DNA of 20,636 nucleotides from Synergistaceae bacterium (GTDB lineage: Bacteria > Synergistota > Synergistia > Synergistales > Synergistaceae): NCBI GenBank assembly GCA_012728505.1, contig JAAYEY010000199.1, positions 1-20,636 on the forward strand, given 5' to 3'. The position numbers and the translations under genes are program-made. Shown here in pieces: positions 7,252 through 15,428 of the stretch. The stretch's first letter is position 1, and each line of letters begins with the position of its first letter. Below the pieces are notes generated by a model. It was not told the DNA's origin. It did not search any database and worked only from the letters and a program-made list of their open reading frames with translations.

Positions 7252-8838
7252 TTATATCTGCGCCGAATATAGTCTTCCGAATGATTCAAGGATCTTCTGC
7301 CAAAGCGGTCTCTTTGCCCATTCGCTTAAAGTCAGCTCGGCAGAATCTTCAATATCCGCAAGGAACTGTTCTGCAAATTCGGAATTTAGGTCTTTGTCAT
7401 ATATAAAGAGTTGGTTTTCAAAGTTTATTTCAAGACTCCTTACGTCCATGTTGCATGTGCCTACTGAAGAGATATCGTCGTCTGCGAGAAGTGCCTTAGT
7501 ATGGATAAATCCTTTTTGATAATGGTAAATTCTGACACCTGCCCTTAATAGCGGCTCTATGTTCCCTCTGCTTCCCCAAAAAACAAGGAAGTGGTCTTTC
7601 TTAGCGGGCATTATCACTCTTACGTCAACACCAGCAAGAGCAGAAGTTGTCATAGCGTTCATAAGAATTGGCCCAGGAACAAGATAAGGGGTGGTTATCC
7701 AGGCTCTATCTTTCGCTCTTGATATCATACTGAAGTACCCTCTGGATATTGAATGCCATGCGTTATCTATTCCACTTGCAACTACCTGAAGGGGAAGGAT
7801 TGGAAGCTCTGAAAGATCGATGTCGAAGGCATTGCCACAGTCATCACATGAAACGTCTTCGCATATTTCACCAGGACTTTCTTTCGACCTCATGCACCAA
7901 TCATAAAGAAAAATCTTGTGGAGCTCTCCTACTGCCTCTCCTTCAATTCTGGCATGTGTGTCACGCCAGTGTCCTAACTCTCCCTTACCTAGATATTCGT
8001 CTCCTATGTTGACTCCTCCGGTAAACGCAACTACTCCGTCAATAACGATTATTTTTCTGTGGTTTCGGAAATTCATTTTTCTTCTGAACATAGGGAAAGA
8101 TACCGGCATAAAAGAATGAGTGCTTATACCTGATTTATTGAGGCTCTCTACATATTCCCGTTTTAGTGCCCAGCTGCCCACTGCATCATAAAGCACACGG
8201 ATTTTTACTCCTCTTGCGGCTGCTTCTAAAAGAAGGTCTCGTATCTCTTTGCCTATTTCATCATCTTTTATTATGTAATATTGCATATGAATGAATCGCT
8301 GGGCCTTGCGGAGTTCTGTTTTGATCGAGTCAAACGTCGATTCCCCGTTGATCAGCACATCTACTTTGTTTCTTATTGTAAGATCTGCCCCGCCTGAAGA
8401 GTGGAGCGCCCTCCCGATGAGAAATCTCTTGTCTTTCGTAAACGGGGTCAGGTCAACTGGAGGAACCTTAGGTGGCTCAAATAATTTCTTGTTTTTGATG
8501 TTTTTAAGATCAGGTCCCATTATCATGTACACTACGACTCCAATTACAGGAACAAGCGCTAGGGTCAATAGCCAAAGAATGGTTCTGTCAGGGTTCTGCC
8601 CCTCCATAAAAATAACAAGACCGATTAAAAAAGCATAAGCAATAAGTATATGCCATGTATAATTCTTAGCAGTATGGAAAAAAGATGTTACTCGGGCTGT
8701 AAACTGTGGATGGATAGAGAGACCTTCTTTTACGGAATAAATAATAGTTCTGTCTATAAAATCGATTATTGTCGGCATAAGTCCGGCCAAAAAAGCCACC
8801 AAAATCATTAGCAAAACAATTTTTGTCGTCTTCCACAT
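7252..8838 (-). CDS. cls: Cardiolipin synthase-type phospholipase D family protein
   Basis: A 528-residue inner-membrane enzyme expected to make cardiolipin by transphosphatidylation. Hydrophobic segments lie near residues 5-24, 63-79 and 87-107. Two HKD active-site motifs follow: H260-K262-D267 in NHRKIIVIDG, and H446-K448-D453 in HTKALLADDD, each with a downstream glycine- or asparagine-containing tail (FTGGVNIGDEY and GTCNMDVRS). Length fits bacterial Cls, with an extra N-terminal membrane segment relative to the shortest forms. Between the two catalytic halves is a short acidic insert with three clustered cysteines (C326, C331, C334), unusual for this family as far as I know. It heads a tight run with the metallophosphoesterase and the exonuclease. 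The ATG at 8838 has a GAGGGG stretch about 12 bases upstream, rather far. Confidence 0.92.
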   Translation of the reverse strand: MWKTTKIVLLMILVAFLAGLMPTIIDFIDRTIIYSVKEGLSIHPQFTARVTSFFHTAKNYTWHILIAYAFLIGLVIFMEGQNPDRTILWLLTLALVPVIGVVVYMIMGPDLKNIKNKKLFEPPKVPPVDLTPFTKDKRFLIGRALHSSGGADLTIRNKVDVLINGESTFDSIKTELRKAQRFIHMQYYIIKDDEIGKEIRDLLLEAAARGVKIRVLYDAVGSWALKREYVESLNKSGISTHSFMPVSFPMFRRKMNFRNHRKIIVIDGVVAFTGGVNIGDEYLGKGELGHWRDTHARIEGEAVGELHKIFLYDWCMRSKESPGEICEDVSCDDCGNAFDIDLSELPILPLQVVASGIDNAWHSISRGYFSMISRAKDRAWITTPYLVPGPILMNAMTTSALAGVDVRVIMPAKKDHFLVFWGSRGNIEPLLRAGVRIYHYQKGFIHTKALLADDDISSVGTCNMDVRSLEINFENQLFIYDKDLNSEFAEQFLADIEDSAELTLSEWAKRPLWQKILESFGRLYSAQI

Positions 8839-8864
8839 AAATAACTCACGCCCCTCAGCAATCT

Positions 8865-8881
8865 ATTATATCTGATATAAT
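8865..8881. promoter_or_regulatory. 17-bp palindrome forming both divergent -10 elements
   Basis: ATTATATC-T-GATATAAT is a perfect 8-bp inverted repeat in the 86-base gap between cls and the permease operon. Rightward, TGATATAAT (8873-8881) is an extended -10 for the permeases. Leftward, the TATAAT read from 8865-8870 fits cls. The symmetry may simply reflect back-to-back promoters or may be an operator. Neither direction shows a good -35. Confidence 0.5.
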
Positions 8882-8924
8882 TTATAGTCGTAAACGTAAC
8901 TACGCAAGAACTGGAGAGATTGCT

Positions 8925-10013
8925 ATGATCCGTTTAAATTTTGAGCCACGTCTGGATATCCCTGGTTGGATAAATGTCTTAATACCAGTGGCAGCAGTCA
9001 TCTTCGGTCTCTTTGCAGGGGGTATTCTTTTTTTTATTCTCGGAGTCAACCCTTTTCAAGCTTATTGGGCCGTCTTGATAGGTGCATTCGGCAGTATATA
9101 CGGTTTGAGCGAAATAGTAACCAAAGCAATCCCCCTAATGTTTACAGCGCTGGCCGGGCTGATTTGCTATAAAATGCTCATATGGAACATCGGAGCGGAA
9201 GGACAGCTCTGTATGGGAGCAATCGCAACCGTGGCAGCGGTAAGATATTTGTTCGTAGACAGCTGGGTCATTATGTTCATAATAATGTTTATTGCAGCAG
9301 CCTTGGCAGGCGGAATCTGGGGAGGCATAGCCGGATTTCTCAGGGCAAAATGGAACGTTAACGAAACGATAACGACATTGATGCTGAATTACGTTGCAAT
9401 AAACATCTCTGAATATTTTATTTACGGTCCATGGAAAGATCCAATGAGCATGGGGTTCCCTTTCACCGCTAATTTTCCCGATTCTGCGAGGCTATGGGTT
9501 TGGGGTAATACAAGGATACACGCAGGAATCTTTGTTGCTTTAACAATAGCTGTAATCTTGCAAGTACTGCTTAAAAGAAGCAAGTGGGGATATGAGATCA
9601 GGGTCATAGGAGAAAATCCCCGTGCTGCGCGTTACGGTGGTATGAACATTGCTCATAACATCCTTCTGGTAACTTTCATCGGAGGCGCGGTAGCAGGACT
9701 TGCGGGGATGAGTGAGATGGCTGGGCTCCACGGCAGAATGAGCCGAGGCTTCACATTGGGTTACGGTTACACAGGGATACTTGTTGCATGGCTTGCCAGA
9801 CTTTCCCCAATTTATGTCCCACTAGTCTCCTTTCTGATGGGGGTTCTACTTGTAGGAGGAGATACTCTTCAGGTCGTCATGGGGCTACCTCTCGCAAGCA
9901 TCCAGATTCTCCAGGGATTGATACTTTTTTCGGTGCTTGCTGCCGAGACGCTTTCAAAATATAAGATTAGACTTATCAGAATTTCTGCCGGCCCGGCAGA
10001 GGAGGCAAAATAG
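8925..10013 (+). CDS. ABC transporter permease, BmpA/nucleoside type (YufP/NupP-like)
   Basis: A 362-residue integral membrane protein of the branched-chain/monosaccharide permease superfamily, in the subgroup that takes up nucleosides and related compounds through a BmpA-type lipoprotein. Diagnostic stretches are WNIGAEGQ (87-94), NVNETITTLMLNYVA (144-158) and the cytoplasmic loop GENPRAARYGG (229-239), which contacts the ATPase. About ten hydrophobic segments are visible. The ATG at 8925 follows GGAGAG (8913-8918) by 6 bases. It pairs with the following permease to form the two-subunit channel. The ATPase and binding lipoprotein that normally precede these genes are absent; the upstream neighbour is cls on the other strand. 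The substrate is not determinable, and purine-related compounds are only the family default. Confidence 0.92.
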   Translation: MIRLNFEPRLDIPGWINVLIPVAAVIFGLFAGGILFFILGVNPFQAYWAVLIGAFGSIYGLSEIVTKAIPLMFTALAGLICYKMLIWNIGAEGQLCMGAIATVAAVRYLFVDSWVIMFIIMFIAAALAGGIWGGIAGFLRAKWNVNETITTLMLNYVAINISEYFIYGPWKDPMSMGFPFTANFPDSARLWVWGNTRIHAGIFVALTIAVILQVLLKRSKWGYEIRVIGENPRAARYGGMNIAHNILLVTFIGGAVAGLAGMSEMAGLHGRMSRGFTLGYGYTGILVAWLARLSPIYVPLVSFLMGVLLVGGDTLQVVMGLPLASIQILQGLILFSVLAAETLSKYKIRLIRISAGPAEEAK

Positions 10014-10943
10014 ATGGATTTCTTGATAGCTATCATGGCTTCTGCCGTCAGAAGCGGAACGCCTGTGCTTTTCGCTACACTAGGTGAGGTCGTCTCGGAA
10101 AGGGCCGGAGTGATGAACCTTGGACTTGAGGGAGTAATGCTTATAGGAGCCTACACCGGTTTTGCTGTAACAAGAGCAACAGGAAACCCTTGGCTTGGCA
10201 TACTGGCGTCGTTTGCCGCAGGTGCCGCAATAACACTTATCCATTCATTTCTGTGCATCACTCTTATGTGCAACCAGGTTGTCAGCGGCCTTGCTATGGT
10301 CCTCACCGGCTACGGCCTTAGTGCTCTTCTCGGCAGGAATGTTATTGGAGAAACTATATCGGGCATGGCACCCCTTAAACTACCCATTTTAGGAGATATC
10401 CCCTTTATAGGTCCAATATTTTTTCAGCACAACGCTATGGTCTACGCTTCATATCTGCTTACCGCCGCGTTATGTTGGTTTTTGTTCAGAACAAGACCCG
10501 GACTCAATTTAAGAGCAGTCGGAGAAAATCCTAGAGCTGCAGATGCTATGGGAATTCCAGTTTCGGCAATACGTTACTTTTACTCCATATTTGGCGGAGG
10601 GCTGGCTGGTATCGGAGGCGGTTATCTCTCCGTAGTCTACGCTCAGATGTGGATCGAGGGGATGACGTCCGGACGAGGCTGGATAGCAGTTGCTCTTGTT
10701 ATATTCGGACTTTGGAATCCTGCACGCGCAGCAGTCGGAGCATACCTCTTCGGAGGAGTTGAAGCTCTGCAGCTAAGAATGCAGGCTATGGGAACTAGTA
10801 TTTCCGCATCTCTGCTTCTGACTCTCCCATATCTAATGACGATTATTGTGCTTACAATTGTTGCAATAAGGGCTGACAAAGGGATAATGCTAAGAGCTCC
10901 TGCCGCCCTCAGCGTCCCGTTCAGACGAGAAGACAGGGATTAA
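10014..10943 (+). CDS. ABC transporter permease, BmpA/nucleoside type (YufQ/NupQ-like)
   Basis: A 309-residue partner permease. Family stretches are GEVVSERAGVMNLGLEG (24-40), NQVVSGLA (87-94) and the ATPase-contact loop GENPRAADAMG (170-180). Its ATG follows the TAG of the first permease with no gap, and a strong GAGGAGG site (9999-10005) lies inside the end of that gene, so the two subunits are made together. Nothing in it looks truncated. Downstream, 94 bases separate it from the CdaR-type regulator on the same strand. It needs an ATPase and a binding protein encoded elsewhere. Confidence 0.92.
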   Translation: MDFLIAIMASAVRSGTPVLFATLGEVVSERAGVMNLGLEGVMLIGAYTGFAVTRATGNPWLGILASFAAGAAITLIHSFLCITLMCNQVVSGLAMVLTGYGLSALLGRNVIGETISGMAPLKLPILGDIPFIGPIFFQHNAMVYASYLLTAALCWFLFRTRPGLNLRAVGENPRAADAMGIPVSAIRYFYSIFGGGLAGIGGGYLSVVYAQMWIEGMTSGRGWIAVALVIFGLWNPARAAVGAYLFGGVEALQLRMQAMGTSISASLLLTLPYLMTIIVLTIVAIRADKGIMLRAPAALSVPFRREDRD

Positions 10944-11037
10944 AAACAGGCAGTACCGCCGAAAATTTTTTTGCTTTTGTCCTGTTTCTACAATCTTTAT
11001 CTGATTCTCAACAATAATCATGAGAGGATGATATGTT

Positions 11038-12282
11038 TTGCTTAAGAAACATGCTCAGGAAATTTCTGAATATCTTAGCGGATTGATGGGCAGAAGCATC
11101 ATAATAACAGATATTAACGGAATAATTATCGGAGCTCCTGCAAAGGAGCGGCTGGGTGAATTCCACCCTCCCTCTCTTCCATGCATAAAATATAAAAAAA
11201 TGAGTTTCGATGATGAAGACGCAGCCCGAAAATTCGGAGTATGGTACCCCGGATCCACATTCCCTCTTTTCTTTAACAACCAGGTAATCGGTACGGCGGC
11301 TATTGCAGGAGAACCCAAGATAGTACTTCAATTTTCATCACTTGTTAAAAGCCAGATCGAAAGTATGCTTCGAGAAAAAATATACGCTCCCTCGCTCCGC
11401 ACACCGCAGAGTAAAATTGATGAACTGGTGCGTGACATAAGCACTTTTGACCCAAGAAGAGAAGATATTTCTAAACTGCCTGAAAGAGCCGAAAGGTTAG
11501 GCATCCAGCTTGATGTACCAAGGGGAGTAATTACTATATTTTTCTCGAATTTTCGAGGTCTGGAGCTTGAAAAAAACCCCGTCCGACTTTCATACAAAAG
11601 CAACTCCGATCCAATAGCGGATGAAATAGATTATGGAGCGACCCGAACAAGAATAATTGAAATATTAAGAGAGGTCTTCTCTGATCCACAGAACATCATA
11701 GCATCGGTATCGAGAGATAAATTCGTTATATTTTACAAGCTGGAAAACTATGGCGAACGAGATTTCTCGGTGTCTCTAAGCAACGCCAAATCCCTTTCAC
11801 AAGAGATATGGGATAAACTACAAGATGCTTCTATTGAGACGATCATAGGTGTAGGACACCCTGCCCAGAACCTTTACGAGATGCCTTTTGCATACAGCAA
11901 TGCCTGGGAAGTAGTTTCTATAGCTGACAAACTATCCATGCCACCAGCGGTCTATTGTTTTAATGAAATGCTTCTTGAGCATCTTCTCCTCTCAGTAAAA
12001 CCTCATTATTCTCTCAAGTATTTAGAGAAAAAACTTGCCGATTCTCAGAAAGACAATGATACAGCCGACCTTGTTGAAACATTCTCAACATACTGCGAAT
12101 GTTTCTTCAGTAAACAGAAAGCAGCGGAAAAACTCCACCTTCACAGAAACACTCTCGCCTACAGACTTGCAAAAACAGAGGAAAAATTCGATTTGTCTAT
12201 GGACAATTTTGAAGAGGTTATTTCCTTCTATCTTGTTATCCTTATGAAAAAACTTGGAAGCCTGGGAGAGACAAGATACTAA
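11038..12282 (+). CDS. CdaR/PucR-family transcriptional regulator
   Basis: A 414-residue cytoplasmic DNA-binding regulator. The N-terminal part (about 1-115) resembles the sugar-diacid recognition domain of CdaR (SIIITDINGIIIGA near 20-33, ERLGEFH at 37-43). A middle region (about 140-300) fits the GGDEF-like domain of this family. The C-terminal PucR-type helix-turn-helix spans roughly 352-387, including LHLHRNTLAYRLAKTEEKF. CdaR members respond to organic acids such as glycerate or glucarate and PucR members to purine breakdown products, so the ligand is open. The start is TTG at 11038: AGAGGA (11023-11028) lies 9 bases upstream, a stop codon lies just upstream in frame, and the nearby ATG at 11033 is out of frame. 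It probably controls the adjacent permeases and possibly the convergent TRAP/B12 module. Confidence 0.85.
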   Translation: MLKKHAQEISEYLSGLMGRSIIITDINGIIIGAPAKERLGEFHPPSLPCIKYKKMSFDDEDAARKFGVWYPGSTFPLFFNNQVIGTAAIAGEPKIVLQFSSLVKSQIESMLREKIYAPSLRTPQSKIDELVRDISTFDPRREDISKLPERAERLGIQLDVPRGVITIFFSNFRGLELEKNPVRLSYKSNSDPIADEIDYGATRTRIIEILREVFSDPQNIIASVSRDKFVIFYKLENYGERDFSVSLSNAKSLSQEIWDKLQDASIETIIGVGHPAQNLYEMPFAYSNAWEVVSIADKLSMPPAVYCFNEMLLEHLLLSVKPHYSLKYLEKKLADSQKDNDTADLVETFSTYCECFFSKQKAAEKLHLHRNTLAYRLAKTEEKFDLSMDNFEEVISFYLVILMKKLGSLGETRY

Positions 12283-12305
12283 AAACAATCCTGTTATAAA
12301 AACAA

Positions 12306-12352
12306 AAAGAACCGGCCCCCGCACAAAACAATAATTCGGGGGCCGATTCTTT
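12306..12352. terminator. Strong bidirectional terminator
   Basis: A 16-bp stem with one mismatch (AAAGAACCGGCCCCCG with CGGGGGCCGATTCTTT) encloses a 15-base A-rich loop. A-rich and T-rich stem ends suit both directions. It lies between the convergent regulator (ends 12282) and dctP (ends 12383), and would end both transcripts. Confidence 0.9.
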
Positions 12353-12382
12353 ATCGTGCTTGTAAATGCCGTTGGGAGGCTT

Positions 12383-13423
12383 TTACTTAACTATCTGGTC
12401 CGATATTATTTTCATTTCCTTCTTGAATTCATCCATGAGTCCCTTGCCTTTGCTCTGGTCAAGTTTGCTCCATGTAACGGCAAAAGCGTCCATCATAGGT
12501 TTAAGCTCTTTAGCTGTGTACATATGGACTTTTATACCCCTCTTCTTCATAAGATCGAGGTATTTCTGGTCATTTGCTTTTGCGTTTGTAATGCTTCGGG
12601 CAGCCTGTTTGCTTACAGCCTCTTTAAGTATTTTCTGGTCTCCTGCAGAAAGCTTATTCCATACTTTGTCACTTACCATTATGCCAAGACATTCGGTATT
12701 CTTATTAAAGTTATACCAATGTTTGATTACATCACCAAAAGTTGTGTAGGCTGCAACTATAGAATAGCCGGTATCTCCGTCACACACACCCGTCTGCATC
12801 GCCTGGTAAACATCTGCAAAGGGGATTGAAATGGTACGGAATCCCGCTCCTTCGAGTGCCGTCTTAAATACGTCCATGTTAGGGATTCGTAGAAGAAGAC
12901 CTTTGTCAACCTTAGGATCGAGAGGATTTCTCATTTCTTTTACAGTGCCTATTCCCACCATGCCTTCAAGATACATTCCCAAAAGTTTTACTCCAAGGCG
13001 GGAGTTAAATTCATCCATTTTTTTGAAAAACCAACCATTCGGGTCATAGACTTTTGTAACTTGTTCATAGCTGCTTGTGTAGCCCTGAACGTATATCAAA
13101 TCCATTCTGTTGTCGAACTGGCTGGGGAAAGATATGCAGGCCATTTCGATAGTGCCTCTTATCAATTCTTCATATACCAGAGAATAGTCGCCGAGCTGGT
13201 TTGCCGGAAAGACCTTAATCTGAACCCTGTTATTCGTCTTTTGCGCGACTTCCTTGGCAATCTCATTCATAGATATCGTAGCGAAATGTTCCGGGGGGTT
13301 CTGTCCTGCGAACTTAAGCACTACAGGCGCTGCAATCGCCGGGTTGGCTATTAGGCTAATCAGAAAAGCCATACAGAATATACACATTAACGAAAAAAAC
13401 GTTGAACTCTTTTTACCAGTCAT
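12383..13423 (-). CDS. dctP: TRAP transporter solute-binding protein (DctP family)
   Basis: A 346-residue periplasmic binding protein that captures an organic acid for a sodium-driven TRAP transporter. A signal peptide is clear (lysines at 4-5, hydrophobic core about 9-26, cleavage near AIAAP at 30-33). Family landmarks are NQLGDYSLVYEELIRGTIEM, the substrate-carboxylate arginine in LLRIPN (R179), and FADVYQAMQTGVCDGDTGY. I place the start at the ATG 13421-13423: GGGAG lies 8 bases upstream, whereas the longer GTG reading (13438) has only a run of A before it. It is 44 bases after the cobalamin protein gene, so they probably share a transcript that ends at the terminator 12306-12352. The membrane subunits DctQ and DctM are not in the window. 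The ligand is unknown. Confidence 0.93.
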   Translation of the reverse strand: MTGKKSSTFFSLMCIFCMAFLISLIANPAIAAPVVLKFAGQNPPEHFATISMNEIAKEVAQKTNNRVQIKVFPANQLGDYSLVYEELIRGTIEMACISFPSQFDNRMDLIYVQGYTSSYEQVTKVYDPNGWFFKKMDEFNSRLGVKLLGMYLEGMVGIGTVKEMRNPLDPKVDKGLLLRIPNMDVFKTALEGAGFRTISIPFADVYQAMQTGVCDGDTGYSIVAAYTTFGDVIKHWYNFNKNTECLGIMVSDKVWNKLSAGDQKILKEAVSKQAARSITNAKANDQKYLDLMKKRGIKVHMYTAKELKPMMDAFAVTWSKLDQSKGKGLMDEFKKEMKIISDQIVK

Positions 13424-13467
13424 ATCTACCACTCCCACTTTTTTTGTGTCTGTTTGTTGTTAAAGAC

Positions 13468-15255
13468 TTACTCTTTGCTTGCCAGAAGTGAATCCGCACA
13501 CTCAGGCAACAGCGTTAGATCAGTAACTATCCCTATACCCATTTTTCCCAAATCTGAGGTTACATCAATAGGAACAGTTCCTTCTTCCGTGTTTTGGTTT
13601 AAAACACCGCCCATACAAATCGGAAAGCTAACATTCTGCTCTTCCATTTCATCCAGAGTGTTTCTTGCATACTCAAGAGCCATACCGTTGTGAGTACTTA
13701 TGAAAATAATTTCAACTTTGGATTCAACAGCAGCAATAACAACTTCATCCGGATTTCGTTCCGCACCGATGTTAACGACCACACATCCTGCTTGATTCAG
13801 CAGTTTATCAATCAGTAACAGACCATGTTCGTGTACGTCGGTAGATGCCAGAAGCACTCTGCGTCCAGTGAGCTTCTCCTTAACTTCATTGCTATTAAAA
13901 TATGGAGTCCATATATCAACCTGCTCCAGGGTTTTCGTAAAAATGTCATTCGGTATAGATAATGATTCTCCTTCATCCGCGATACCACTCTTTGCGGAAG
14001 GGTTAAAAGTGTCTTCAAAAAATCTTGGGCCGAGAGACTTCAAGATATAAAGAATTTGCACAGCATCTTTAATGTCAACACCCGACTCTTCCAAATATGA
14101 GAGTGCGTCATTAAAAATCCTCTTGCCTTTCTTACATACGGCTCCGGCAAACTTCTTTGGTTCGCTAAAATCGACGTGGGGTTGCATCCTTCTCGCTATT
14201 TTCTCGATGTCTCTTCCCCACAGCTGCACCTCACATATTTCTTCGAGGGAGGGGGCTCTCTGAGCTTCTGTGAACGGAACAGGCAAAACTGCGTGTCCTG
14301 TAGGACATTGAATCTGTGTCATGATATCCCACAAAAGATATTCGGCTGTAAGAGCGCGGTTTTTCTCCGGGTCGTTGTCTGAGGATATTGTGTCTCCATA
14401 AAACATGGAGCCTACGCAATCGTGGTTATGAATATTGTCCAGAGCGAAGACCCACCCTGAGCGTTTGATAGGGTCTGAGACGAGACCTCCTACACAATGG
14501 GCTAATTTTGCTCCAAGAAGATCCTCAACAATGTATTTTTCAAGATAAGCCCATGCGGCATTTGTGCTGCAATCTAGGAAGAGTGCACCAAAACCGTCGT
14601 CGAGATAAGAGTGCATCAGCGTTCCTTTTTCCCGGAGGCAACCCATTATTCCAATGGCCTTAACTGTCTCAATTGTAGTCAAATCCTTGCGTTTCCACAT
14701 AGGAGCCTCATGCGCGAAAAACTGGGACAAGTTGCCTATTGTAGTTACACCCGACTGGAGAGCTAAAATTGTGTTTTCTGTTGAGGCAGGGAAACCTATG
14801 ATGAAATCTCCCATATGGGGCTGAATAGGAGCAGCCTGTGCCACCTGCATCCAGTCCTCGTCGGTTTCAAGATATGGGCCGCTTTCCTGAGGGGCCAATT
14901 TTCTAAAATCTTTTGGCAGAGACATTCTCCTGTCAAGACATATCCCAGCCCTATCCATAACAAAGCTGTTATCTTCAGCAAAATCATAAAGCTTTTCAAG
15001 CGCAGATGCTGTTTCTGCCCACGTGTTCATTCCTATATGTGCGTGATACATGATATGTCCGTTTTTTATGCTTCTACGTTTATATTCAAGCTCGGAAGAG
15101 ACGTCGTACTTATTCATGAACATAGAACGCCCAATTTTTATTGAGGATGCAATCTCTTTTGATTCACAAAGGACGGCTTCCATTTTGGGGAGTTTAGCCG
15201 AAGACAACAAATCTTTTATATTTCTTCTCTGTTCAATCATTTTCATTGTCCCCAT
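13468..15255 (-). CDS. Cobalamin-binding protein, probable fused B12-dependent mutase-like enzyme
   Basis: A 595-residue protein with a C-terminal B12 domain (about 464-585). It shows the base-off/His-on motif DVHEHG (D473, H475, G478), then FISTHNG (519-524) and CMGGVLN (547-553). H475 should be the lower cobalt ligand. The N-terminal 410 residues look like one large alpha/beta catalytic domain with no motif I can name with certainty. Stretches such as SGVTTIGNLSQFF (168-180) and GAKLAHCVGGLVSDP (248-262) recall, loosely, the barrel of glutamate mutase E, so a GlmE-GlmS-like fusion is possible. No zinc or methyltransferase signature was recognised. Several ATGs compete: 15255, 15246, and 15240, which has GGGGA 8 bases upstream and may be the true start. 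It has its own promoter, with dctP downstream and the HyuA-like ATPase upstream. Confidence 0.75.
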   Translation of the reverse strand: MGTMKMIEQRRNIKDLLSSAKLPKMEAVLCESKEIASSIKIGRSMFMNKYDVSSELEYKRRSIKNGHIMYHAHIGMNTWAETASALEKLYDFAEDNSFVMDRAGICLDRRMSLPKDFRKLAPQESGPYLETDEDWMQVAQAAPIQPHMGDFIIGFPASTENTILALQSGVTTIGNLSQFFAHEAPMWKRKDLTTIETVKAIGIMGCLREKGTLMHSYLDDGFGALFLDCSTNAAWAYLEKYIVEDLLGAKLAHCVGGLVSDPIKRSGWVFALDNIHNHDCVGSMFYGDTISSDNDPEKNRALTAEYLLWDIMTQIQCPTGHAVLPVPFTEAQRAPSLEEICEVQLWGRDIEKIARRMQPHVDFSEPKKFAGAVCKKGKRIFNDALSYLEESGVDIKDAVQILYILKSLGPRFFEDTFNPSAKSGIADEGESLSIPNDIFTKTLEQVDIWTPYFNSNEVKEKLTGRRVLLASTDVHEHGLLLIDKLLNQAGCVVVNIGAERNPDEVVIAAVESKVEIIFISTHNGMALEYARNTLDEMEEQNVSFPICMGGVLNQNTEEGTVPIDVTSDLGKMGIGIVTDLTLLPECADSLLASKE

Positions 15256-15318
15256 TCATTTTACTTAAATAAACATGATTAAATGCCTTTTAATTTGTTC
15301 TTATTTCTCTATGTGTAA

Positions 15319-15347
15319 AGTATAACTTGATACTCACATTTCGTCAT
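15319..15347 (-). promoter_or_regulatory. Candidate promoter of the cobalamin protein gene
   Basis: Minus strand: -35 ATGACG (15342-15347, four of six), a 17-base spacer, and -10 TATACT (15319-15324). The leader is about 60 bases. The 173-base gap contains no B12 riboswitch features such as the B12 box. Confidence 0.5.
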
Positions 15348-15387
15348 CGTAATTTATACATAAAAAAACTAGTTAATTAGCTTATCT

Positions 15388-15406
15388 TTTGTGCGCTTAG
15401 CACAAA
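15388..15406. other. Hairpin after the HyuA-like gene
   Basis: A perfect 7-bp stem, TTTGTGC/GCACAAA, with loop GCTTA, 23 bases beyond the HyuA-like stop. No T-run follows in the minus direction, so it is a weak terminator candidate or an RNA-stabilising hairpin. Confidence 0.4.
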
Positions 15407-15428
15407 GTATTTTTCGTATATTACAAAG

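Noticed and set aside
10944..10987. Terminator between the second permease and the regulator
   Set aside because: AAACAGG and CCTGTTT can pair across 30 bases and a T-run is present, but no compact stem precedes the T-run, so read-through into the regulator is at least as likely.
12356..12829. 157-codon open frame on the plus strand
   Set aside because: It is antisense to dctP, which has a clear signal peptide and family motifs.
15256..15428. Cobalamin riboswitch before the B12 protein gene
   Set aside because: No B12-box-like sequence and too little structure; the same holds for the region upstream of the HyuA-like gene (17295-17546).
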